In this document: piece after piece, positions 6,639 through 12,002 of the stretch
Layout of the letters: each line of letters begins with the position of its first letter
Numbering within the stretch: the first letter of the stretch is position 1
Assembly (NCBI GenBank): GCA_902766575.1
Contig: CACXED010000262.1
Location: 1-12,002 of the forward strand
Direction: 5' to 3'
Source of the DNA: an uncultured Ruminococcus sp.
GTDB taxonomy: Bacteria; Bacillota; Clostridia; Oscillospirales; CAG-272
DNA length: 12,002 nucleotides
Notes under the pieces: model-generated
Told to the model about the DNA's origin: nothing
The model's input: only the letters and a program-made list of their open reading frames with translations
The model's database searches: none
Translations under genes and position numbers: made by a program

Positions 6639-7463
6639 ATGAAAACCGGAATCAACGCATGGTCGATCAGCTCGGACGCTGATTTTGAGACGGCGTTTGC
6701 AGCTGCCTCAGCCGCCGGATTTGACGGTATCGAGCTGAATGTCGACCGGAGCGGCGCTCACGCGCTTACTTTAGATACGACCGACGCTCAGCTCGACGAT
6801 ATATGCGCGCTCTCTGAGAAATATGGTCTCCCGGTGTCGAGCATCTCGACCTCGCTGTGGAGCGGAAAGCTCGGCGACGGAAGCGCGGAGTCGCTGAAAT
6901 ACTCCGAGCGGCTTATGACGGCTCAGCTCAGGTTTGCAAAAAAGCTCGGAGCGGAGGGGATTCTCATCGTCCCGGGAGGAATGAGCCAAACTGTCTCGCT
7001 GGCAAAGGCATATAAAAACTCGCTCGCCGTACTGCGGGAGCTGGCTCCGGCGGCAAAGGAATTCGGGCTCTGTGTCGGTGTTGAGAATGTCTGGAACAGC
7101 TTCTTCACGTCGCCGTTCGATATGGCGCGCTTTATCGACGAGGCGGGCGAGCCGTACTGCGCTTACTTCGACCTCGGCAATGTGCTGGCGTTCTCAAGGC
7201 CGGAGGACTGGATAGAGGTGCTCGGAGAGCGGATAAAGCTCGCGCACATCAAGGGGTTCAGGCTACATTCGGGCTTCAACGCCGGAGGGGACTGGTGCGA
7301 TATCGCAGACAGCGGAATCGACTGGAACCGCTCCCGCGACGCGCTGAGAGCTGTCGGCTATGACGGATATGTCAGCGCCGAGGTCTCAAAGTGCGATCCG
7401 GAGCAGAGTTTTGAGGACTATTATCGCTCGACGAGAGAGCAGATAGACGCTATAACAAAATAA
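6639..7463 (+). CDS. Sugar phosphate isomerase/epimerase family protein (xylose isomerase-like TIM barrel)
   Basis: This 274-residue cytoplasmic protein is a member of the AP-endonuclease-2/xylose isomerase-like TIM barrel superfamily. The metal-binding set expected for keto-sugar epimerases and isomerases is visible: E149 in GVENVW, D178 in FDLGN, H203 in AHIKG and E248 in SAEVS. The N-terminus (GINAWSI, then GFDGIELNVD at 27-36) is typical. Such enzymes isomerise, epimerise or, in C-glycoside degradation, eliminate from keto-sugars. AAAGGA (6622-6627) lies 11 bases before ATG 6639. It is the first gene of a two-gene unit with a Gfo/Idh/MocA dehydrogenase (23-base gap), a pairing common in inositol and keto-glycoside pathways. 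The exact substrate cannot be read from sequence. Confidence 0.9.
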   Translation: MKTGINAWSISSDADFETAFAAASAAGFDGIELNVDRSGAHALTLDTTDAQLDDICALSEKYGLPVSSISTSLWSGKLGDGSAESLKYSERLMTAQLRFAKKLGAEGILIVPGGMSQTVSLAKAYKNSLAVLRELAPAAKEFGLCVGVENVWNSFFTSPFDMARFIDEAGEPYCAYFDLGNVLAFSRPEDWIEVLGERIKLAHIKGFRLHSGFNAGGDWCDIADSGIDWNRSRDALRAVGYDGYVSAEVSKCDPEQSFEDYYRSTREQIDAITK

Positions 7464-7486
7464 TCGTAAAGAAAAGGAGTATTGAT

Positions 7487-8536
7487 ATGCAAAAATTAGC
7501 AATGATCGGCTGCGGAGGAATCGGCAGCTACCATCTCGGGCATTTTCTGAACTTCAAGGACATCGAGCTTGCGGGCTTCTGCGATCTCATAATCGAGCGC
7601 GCCGAGGGCTTCGTCAAAAAAGCCGGAAGCGGTAAGGCCTACAGCGACTTCATACAGATGTATAACGAGGTCGAGCCGGATATGGTCTTTATCTGCATCC
7701 CGCCAAGCTGCCACGGCTTTATTGAGCTTGAGACGATACGCCGCGGGATACCTTTCTTCGTTGAGAAGCCGCTCGCCCTCGACATGGAGCTTGCGAACAC
7801 GATCAACGACGCCGTCGCCGCCAAGGGTCTGACCACCGCCGTCGGCTTCCAGTGCCGCTACGACAACATCAACGAGCCCGCTATCGACTACATAAAGTCC
7901 AATCGGATCGTCACCGTCGCCGGTTCCCGCGTCGGAGGTATACCCGGAGTTCCGTGGTGGAGGATCAAGGCTCAGAGCGGCGGTCAGCTCGTCGAGCAGA
8001 CTATCCATCAGATGGACATCCTGCGCTATTTCCTCGGCGAGCCGGACAGGGTCTATTCGGTCGCTACGCGCGGGATAATCACTCCCGAAAAGTGTCCGAA
8101 TTACTGCACCGACGATCTCTCGACGACGCTCGTAGTATTCAAGTCGGGCGTGACCGCGACGATGATGACCGGCTGCTACTCCGAGAACGGCGCGTCGTGG
8201 GATTCGAAGATGACCTTTGGCAGCATCAGCTCGCGCATGGACTACCGGCTCTGCTCGGACGTGAGGTTCTTCGGCATCGACAAGCGCGATGTGGCGGCTG
8301 AGGTCGCGGGAACGATCTCGGGCGACGGCACTCAGCGCCGCTCCGAATCTGAGGTCGGAATCGACGTGAAGTCCTCGGTCGACTTCGGAACGATCTGCGA
8401 CCGCACCTTTATCGACGCGGTGCTGACCGGAGACCCGTCGAAGATACGCTCGCCCTACTCGGACGCGCTGAAATCCGTGGCGTTCACGCTCGCCTGCAAC
8501 CGCTCAATGGAGACCGGCGAGGTCGTTAAACTCTGA
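7487..8536 (+). CDS. Gfo/Idh/MocA family NAD(P)-dependent oxidoreductase
   Basis: The 349-residue protein has an N-terminal Rossmann fold with MIGCGGIG at 6-13 and the family hallmark EKP at 93-95 (VEKPLALD). The C-terminal substrate domain has GGQLVEQTIHQMDILRYF around 165-182, where H174 and D177 are the expected catalytic positions; K94 completes the set. Family members oxidise sugars, inositols or glycosides, often at C2 or C3, using tightly held NAD(P). AAAGGAG at 7473-7479 gives a strong ribosome binding site. The gene follows the TIM-barrel isomerase by 23 bases and is closed by a hairpin terminator, so the two form a unit. Together they could make and process a keto-sugar. No signal peptide is seen, so it acts in the cytoplasm on an imported or internal substrate. 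Confidence 0.93.
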   Translation: MQKLAMIGCGGIGSYHLGHFLNFKDIELAGFCDLIIERAEGFVKKAGSGKAYSDFIQMYNEVEPDMVFICIPPSCHGFIELETIRRGIPFFVEKPLALDMELANTINDAVAAKGLTTAVGFQCRYDNINEPAIDYIKSNRIVTVAGSRVGGIPGVPWWRIKAQSGGQLVEQTIHQMDILRYFLGEPDRVYSVATRGIITPEKCPNYCTDDLSTTLVVFKSGVTATMMTGCYSENGASWDSKMTFGSISSRMDYRLCSDVRFFGIDKRDVAAEVAGTISGDGTQRRSESEVGIDVKSSVDFGTICDRTFIDAVLTGDPSKIRSPYSDALKSVAFTLACNRSMETGEVVKL

Positions 8537-8545
8537 AATCAACAG

Positions 8546-8575
8546 AAAAAAGACGGGAGCGATCCCGTCTTTTTT
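8546..8575 (+). terminator. Rho-independent terminator after the dehydrogenase gene
   Basis: AGACGGGA (8551-8558), loop GCGA and TCCCGTCT (8563-8570) form a perfect 8-bp stem. It is flanked by five A (8546-8550) and five T (8571-8575) that can extend the stem or act as the T-tract. It lies 10 bases after the stop codon and separates the isomerase/dehydrogenase unit from the GH4 unit. Confidence 0.9.
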
Positions 8576-8588
8576 AATCGAGCTATAC

Positions 8589-8617
8589 TTGACATTTCAG
8601 CCGCGGCATGATATAAT
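8589..8617 (+). promoter_or_regulatory. Perfect-consensus extended -10 sigma-A promoter of the GH4 unit
   Basis: TTGACA (8589-8594) and TATAAT (8612-8617) both match consensus and are 17 bases apart; TG at 8609-8610 adds an extended -10. Transcription should start near 8624. Such a strong core promoter in front of a catabolic gene suggests control by repression or by the long structured leader rather than by an activator. Confidence 0.9.
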
Positions 8618-8642
8618 TGTTAAAAACAAAAAACAGGAGCAA

Positions 8643-8733
8643 GTCTGAAAAATAAATTTTTCAGACCACGAGTTTTGTGGCTTCGAGGCAGGTGGCCTCG
8701 ATTTCGCTGACGCGAAACCGCCACAAAACATCG
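8643..8733 (+). ncRNA. Structured 5' leader: hairpin plus three-way junction (no known class recognised)
   Basis: A perfect 10-bp hairpin pairs GTCTGAAAAA (8643-8652) with TTTTTCAGAC (8657-8666). Then a closing stem pairs GTTTTGTGGC (8672-8681) with GCCACAAAAC (8720-8729), extended by CGA (8669-8671) with TCG (8731-8733) past one bulged A. Inside it are two hairpins: TCGAGGC/GCCTCGA (8683-8689, 8695-8701, loop AGGTG) and TTTCGC/GCGAAA (8702-8707, 8712-8717, loop TGAC). The pairing is exact and covers most bases, so it is unlikely to be chance. It matches no riboswitch, T-box or tRNA that I recognise. It may be a regulatory leader or a palindromic intergenic repeat. Confidence 0.55.
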
Positions 8734-8739
8734 ACAAAG

Positions 8740-8766
8740 AAAGGAAGACTTTGCTGACGCGAAGTC
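8740..8766 (+). promoter_or_regulatory. Shine-Dalgarno followed by a hairpin that abuts the GH4 start codon
   Basis: AAAGGA (8740-8745) is 21 bases from ATG 8767. Nearly all the gap is a hairpin: GACTTTGC (8747-8754), loop TGAC, GCGAAGTC (8759-8766), eight pairs with one G-U. Folding would bring the Shine-Dalgarno next to the start codon; melting would move it out of range. The hairpin tip repeats GCTGACGCGAA from 8706-8716. Confidence 0.5.
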
Positions 8767-10182
8767 ATGGTTATAAAAATGAAAATCGCAATGATAGGCG
8801 CGGGGAGCATCGTTTTCTGCAAAACGCTGCTGCTCGACATCGTTCAGATCCCGGGAATCGGGCATATTGATTTCGCACTGATGGCGCCGACGACAAGACA
8901 TACCTCCGACGTCAAGCGCTTCTTTGACCGCGTTAAGGCTGAGAACTCGCTCGACGCGGACGCTTACGTCACTACCGACCGCCGCGAAGCGCTGAGAGGA
9001 GCCGACTACGTAATCGCGACGCTTTCGGTCGGCGGAGTTGAGGCTCAGTCGCTCGACATCGAGATACCGCTGAAATACGGCGTAGATCAGTGCATAGGCG
9101 ATACGAACTCGATCGGCTCGATCTTCCGCTCGCTGAGGACCATCCCGGTCATGCGCGAGCTGGCGCGGGATATGCGCGAGCTCTGCCCGGACGCGCTGCT
9201 GCTCAACTATGTCAATCCGATGGCTGCGGTCTGCCGCGCGCTCGACGACGAGGGAGTCAGGTTCGTCGGGCTCTGCCACGGCGTTCAGACGACGATCAGG
9301 CTGATCGCCGGGTATCTCGGTCTGCCGGTGGAGGAGATTGACTATGTCTGCGCCGGAATCAACCATATGGGCTGGTTCACAAAGCTCGAGCACCGCGGCG
9401 TCGATCTCTATCCCGAGCTGCGCGAGAAGTTTGAGCATCCCGAATACTACGCCTCCGAAAAGGTTCGCGGCGAGGTTTTCCGGCATTTCGGCTACTTCAT
9501 GACCGAGTCGACCGGACATCTCTCCGAGTATCTGCCCTATTTCCGGAAGAATCGGGAAGCGCTCGGGCTCTACTGCGACGAGCCGGATTTCGGCGGCGAG
9601 ACCGGAGCCGCGCTCAAGTGGGCGAAAAAGGTGCGCGATAAGTACCGCGACCGGGATATGCTCGAGGGCGAGCCAACGGCGCTACCGACGCGCTCGATAG
9701 AGTACGGCTCGTACATCATCGAAGCGACCGCGCTCGACCGACCGTTCAGATTCAACGGAAATCTCCGCAACAATGGGCTGATCACGAATCTGCCGTCCGA
9801 CTGCATCGCCGAGATGCCGGTTTTCGCCGACGGCTCGGGACTGCATCCGACCTATGTCGGCGCGCTTCCGCCTCAGTGCGCGGCGCTGAATCTGACGAAC
9901 ATCAACGTCCAGACGCTTACCTTCCTCGCCGAGAAGCACTCCGATCCCGAGCTCGTCATGCAGGCGGCGGCGCTCGACCCGCTGACCGGAGCCGTGCTGA
10001 CTCTGAAGCAGATACGCGAGCTTGTGACCGAAATGCTCGATGCGGAGCAGAAATGGCTGCCGAATTTTGAGGGCAGACGTCCGCGTCCGACGCCGACAGT
10101 CGCTATCCCCGACGGGCTTGTCCGCGCCAAGGTTCCGGCTGACCCGGCGCTCGCGATCTCAACGAGGCTCGCAAGCCTGTGA
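8767..10182 (+). CDS. Glycoside hydrolase family 4 protein, alpha-galactosidase-like
   Basis: This 471-residue protein shows the GH4 layout: an N-terminal NAD-binding fold (MIGAGSIVF at 9-17), GDTNSIGSIFRSLRTIPV at 111-128, NYVNPMA at 147-153, the metal ligands C170 in LCHGVQ and H200 in GINHMGWF, and ESTGHLSEYLPYF at 247-259, which resembles MelA-type alpha-galactosidases and related alpha-glycosidases. GH4 enzymes use NAD+ and a divalent metal to oxidise C3, eliminate the glycosidic bond and reduce back. Most MelA-type members have CHSVQ; here it is CHGVQ. ATG 8767 is chosen because the upstream Shine-Dalgarno candidates fit it best; ATG 8779 (MKIAMIGAG) is an alternative nearer the usual N-terminus. 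No signal peptide, so cytoplasmic. The stop overlaps the next start by four bases. The exact sugar is not determined. Confidence 0.92.
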   Translation: MVIKMKIAMIGAGSIVFCKTLLLDIVQIPGIGHIDFALMAPTTRHTSDVKRFFDRVKAENSLDADAYVTTDRREALRGADYVIATLSVGGVEAQSLDIEIPLKYGVDQCIGDTNSIGSIFRSLRTIPVMRELARDMRELCPDALLLNYVNPMAAVCRALDDEGVRFVGLCHGVQTTIRLIAGYLGLPVEEIDYVCAGINHMGWFTKLEHRGVDLYPELREKFEHPEYYASEKVRGEVFRHFGYFMTESTGHLSEYLPYFRKNREALGLYCDEPDFGGETGAALKWAKKVRDKYRDRDMLEGEPTALPTRSIEYGSYIIEATALDRPFRFNGNLRNNGLITNLPSDCIAEMPVFADGSGLHPTYVGALPPQCAALNLTNINVQTLTFLAEKHSDPELVMQAAALDPLTGAVLTLKQIRELVTEMLDAEQKWLPNFEGRRPRPTPTVAIPDGLVRAKVPADPALAISTRLASL

Positions 10183-11417
10183 AAACGCTAAAGATCAATA
10201 TTCTTGCGGCTCTTACCCTGACTGCGGCTCTGATCGCAGGCTGCGGACAGCCGGCAGTGACTCTCCCCGAGGTTACAAAGATAGTCGCGCCCGACTATAT
10301 CCCCGACGCCGATCAACATACCGCCGGGAATATCGACGAATCTGTACTGCCTCCGGTCGAGGTCAAGCGGCTGAGCTTCCTCGCCGCCGGAGACAACGTC
10401 ATACACCCCTGCATTTACATGGACGCCGAGCGCCGCGCTGCGGCTGAAAAATCCGAGGGGCTCGACGTCAGGGACTATGATTTCAAGCCGATGTACGCCG
10501 ACGTCGCTGACTTCATCGCGTCATTTGACCTCGCTTTTATCAATCAGGAGACGCTGATGGCGGGCGAGGAATTCGGCTATTCGGGCTATCCGACCTTTAA
10601 CTCGCCGCGCGACCTCGCGTATGATCTGATCGAGCTCGGATTTGACATCGTGAACATCGCGAACAACCATATGTGCGACAAGGGAACGTCGGGACTGAAA
10701 GCTACTGTCGACTTCTGGAAAGGGCTCGATGTGACGATGATCGGCGGCTACTCCGACGCAGAGGACTACGATACGCCGCGCATTATCGAGCGCGATGGGA
10801 TAAAGCTCGCCCTCATCGGCTACACCGAGGAGACGAACGGCATCCGGCTCGGTAAATCCGAGCTCATCGTCCCCTACACGAAAGACGAGGACATCAGGCG
10901 GCAGGTCTCCGCGGCAAAGGAGATCGCCGATCTCGTCATTGTCTCGGTACACTGGGGCAACGAGAATCAGAACACGCCGACGAAGGAGCAGAAGCGGCTG
11001 GCAAAGCTGATGTCCGACTCGGGCGCGGATGTGATAATCGGGCATCACCCGCACGTTCTCCAGCCGATAGAGTGGATCGAAGCCGACGACGGACGGCAGA
11101 CGCTCTGCATATATTCCCTCGGAAATCTTGTCTCGGCGATGCAGTACTGGCAGAATATGGTCGGCGGCTTCTTCACCTTTGAGATCGTGATCATGAGCGA
11201 CGGGAGCTGCTATGTCGATTCACCGGCGTTCGTTCCGACCGCGTTCTACTACGGACCTTCGTATTTCAATTCGCACATCTATTTCCTCGACGATTATCCC
11301 GAGGATATGGCTAAGACCCACGGAACGAAAAATCTCTATAATTCCTACGCCTCGCCCGACGATATGCGCGAATATGCGGAAAAAATTCTCGGCGACTACA
11401 TCTCAGGTCAGGATTAG
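10179..11417 (+). CDS. CapA-family (PGA_cap metallophosphatase-like) lipoprotein
   Basis: The 412-residue protein starts at GTG, overlapping the GH4 stop as GTGA; a weak GAGG (10164-10167) lies upstream, so it is probably translated by coupling. Residues 1-21 form a lipoprotein signal with lipobox IAGC, lipidated Cys22, so the protein should be anchored on the outer face of the membrane. The CapA/PGA_cap domain (about 65-340) has AAGDN at 69-73, FINQET at 120-125, NIANNHMCDKG at 159-169, SVHWGNE at 256-262, GHHPH at 288-292 and YSLGN at 312-316, that is, the conserved metal-site pattern of this calcineurin-like fold. CapA was first tied to poly-gamma-glutamate capsule synthesis, but most clostridial homologues lack capB/capC neighbours, as here. 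Its role beside a GH4 enzyme is unknown. Confidence 0.92.
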   Translation: MKTLKINILAALTLTAALIAGCGQPAVTLPEVTKIVAPDYIPDADQHTAGNIDESVLPPVEVKRLSFLAAGDNVIHPCIYMDAERRAAAEKSEGLDVRDYDFKPMYADVADFIASFDLAFINQETLMAGEEFGYSGYPTFNSPRDLAYDLIELGFDIVNIANNHMCDKGTSGLKATVDFWKGLDVTMIGGYSDAEDYDTPRIIERDGIKLALIGYTEETNGIRLGKSELIVPYTKDEDIRRQVSAAKEIADLVIVSVHWGNENQNTPTKEQKRLAKLMSDSGADVIIGHHPHVLQPIEWIEADDGRQTLCIYSLGNLVSAMQYWQNMVGGFFTFEIVIMSDGSCYVDSPAFVPTAFYYGPSYFNSHIYFLDDYPEDMAKTHGTKNLYNSYASPDDMREYAEKILGDYISGQD

Positions 11418-11900
11418 AGCGGTCGCGACGACTGCTATCATCGCAGCGAAAGCAGCTGCCAGCGTTCCGCGCGAGCGCTTTATCCCCGCAGCCGACTGAT
11501 ATACCGAAACGACGTAGATCATCGTGTCCGAGGACGCCATTATCACCGAAGCGGCGAGACCGGCTCGGCTGTCCGCGCCGCGAGCTTCAAAGATCTCGGT
11601 CAGCATTGCAGTAGACGCCGCTCCAGAGACCGGACGCATCAGCAGAAACGGCGCCAGACCCTCGGGAATGCCGAGCTTCGTCAAAAGCCCCGCCAGCATA
11701 TCGGAGATCCCGCAGGACGAAAACATCGAAACGGCGCAGAACAGCACGCAGAGAGTAGGGAACAGCTCTATCGCGGTCGAGAAGCCTCGCCTTGCCCCCG
11801 ATATGAAAGAGTCGAACAGCGGCTTTTTCGAGGTCAGTATCAGCACTCCGCAGAGCGCGATAATGGCAGGGATCAGACCGGCGGAGATTCGCTCGATCAT
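11403..11900 (-). CDS. spmB: Spore maturation protein B
   Basis: From ATG at 11900 the protein has 165 residues and is strongly hydrophobic, with about four to five membrane segments (around 8-24, 46-62, 66-90, 115-135 and 146-164). The nucleoside-recognition (Gate) domain signature shows as LMRPVSGAAS at 87-96 and ASSDTMIYVVSVY at 122-134, matching SpmB. SpmA and SpmB act together in spore core dehydration and heat resistance. The frame extends upstream to 11918, but 11900 is chosen because its ATG overlaps the spmA stop as ATGA, the usual coupled arrangement. Its 3' end overlaps the convergent CapA-like gene by 15 bases. It marks the organism as a likely spore former. Confidence 0.92.
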   Translation of the reverse strand: MIERISAGLIPAIIALCGVLILTSKKPLFDSFISGARRGFSTAIELFPTLCVLFCAVSMFSSCGISDMLAGLLTKLGIPEGLAPFLLMRPVSGAASTAMLTEIFEARGADSRAGLAASVIMASSDTMIYVVSVYQSAAGIKRSRGTLAAAFAAMIAVVATALILT

Positions 11901-12002
11901 CTTCTGAACGCCCGGCATACGAGCTTTGATGAGACAAGAGCGGTCAACGTCCCGATAAGCCCGCAGAGCCAGATCTTAGGTAGCAGAGCGAACATGACCG
12001 AC
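11897..12002 (-). CDS. spmA: Spore maturation protein A, 3' end only
   Basis: On the - strand an open frame enters at 12001 and runs 34 residues to TGA at 11899-11897. The peptide has LPKIWLCGLIGTLTALV, one membrane segment, then a short basic tail ending CRAFRR. This fits the C-terminus of SpmA, and the ATGA overlap with the following spmB supports it strongly. The rest of the gene lies beyond the window. Confidence 0.8.
   Translation of the reverse strand, partial: SVMFALLPKIWLCGLIGTLTALVSSKLVCRAFRR

Larger units (their letters stand above)
8641..8766 (+). other. Hairpin-rich segment flanked by AAGTC repeats, possible inserted element in the leader
   Basis: AAGTC at 8641-8645 and again at 8762-8766 bracket a 116-base segment. 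Joining the flanks would put AGGAG (8635-8639) six bases before ATG 8767 and leave a leader of about 25 bases after the strong promoter, that is, a normal gene start. The segment thus looks like an insertion, with a 5-base target duplication, between Shine-Dalgarno and start codon. It has no reading frame and no clear terminal inverted repeats. Against this view, both AAGTC copies also take part in hairpins, so they could belong to a native RNA structure. Confidence 0.4.

Noticed and set aside
6476..6655. N-terminal extension of the AraC protein by 60 residues
   Set aside because: It would translate through the araC promoter and overlap the divergent gene start, and the added residues look unlike the family N-terminus.
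8672..8729. tRNA or CRISPR-like interpretation of the repeated hairpins in the GH4 leader
   Set aside because: There is no acceptor stem with CCA, anticodon or T-loop, and there are only two copies of the short motif with no regular spacer array.
8620..9519. Long - strand open frame (299 residues) opposite the leader and GH4 start
   Set aside because: No family motif, and it crosses the perfect promoter and structured leader of the clearly real GH4 gene.
11524..11907. + strand open frame (127 residues) opposite spmB
   Set aside because: No motif or start signal; the opposite strand matches SpmB and is linked to spmA by an ATGA overlap.

Overview
The window looks like the chromosome of a fairly GC-rich, spore-forming, anaerobic member of the Clostridia, probably Oscillospiraceae/Ruminococcaceae-like. 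Three things point there: an IspH-ribosomal protein S1 fusion, which is a clostridial arrangement; the spore maturation genes spmA-spmB; and Gram-positive style AGGAGG ribosome binding sites with sigma-A type promoters. The taxon is inferred from gene content only.

Left part (1-5600, + strand) is a housekeeping run. It holds the 3' end of purD, an RpiR-type regulator, an HI0933-family flavoprotein, cmk, plsC and a long ispH-S1 fusion. The genes are separated by 4 to 37 bases or overlap (ATGA between cmk and plsC, 8 bases between plsC and ispH), so they probably form one operon. It ends at a perfect 11-bp hairpin terminator. The fusion gene is made of three compositional blocks: a GC-rich first half of IspH, an AT-rich second half of IspH containing a promoter-like sequence, and an S1 part with different codon use that is preceded by its own AGGAGG and in-frame ATG.

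Middle part (5600-8575) is a sugar catabolic cassette. An AraC-family regulator on the - strand diverges from a two-gene unit encoding a TIM-barrel sugar isomerase/epimerase and a Gfo/Idh/MocA dehydrogenase, which ends at a hairpin terminator. The 163-bp divergent region holds a good araC promoter and a tandem ACCCGGA repeat with an 11-bp period.

Right part (8576-11417, + strand) starts with a perfect-consensus extended -10 promoter. It drives a GH4 glycosidase whose stop codon overlaps the GTG start of a CapA-like lipoprotein. Between the promoter and the GH4 start lies a 126-base hairpin-rich segment flanked by 5-base AAGTC repeats. Removing it would place a good Shine-Dalgarno six bases from the start codon, so it looks either like a small inserted element or a structured regulatory leader. 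This is the most unusual feature here.

The right edge has spmB and the 3' end of spmA on the - strand, converging on and overlapping the CapA-like gene by 15 bases.

Taken together, the GH4, Gfo/Idh/MocA and TIM-barrel genes suggest redox-assisted glycoside breakdown through keto-sugar intermediates under AraC control. No transporter or sugar kinase is present in the window, so the substrate remains open.
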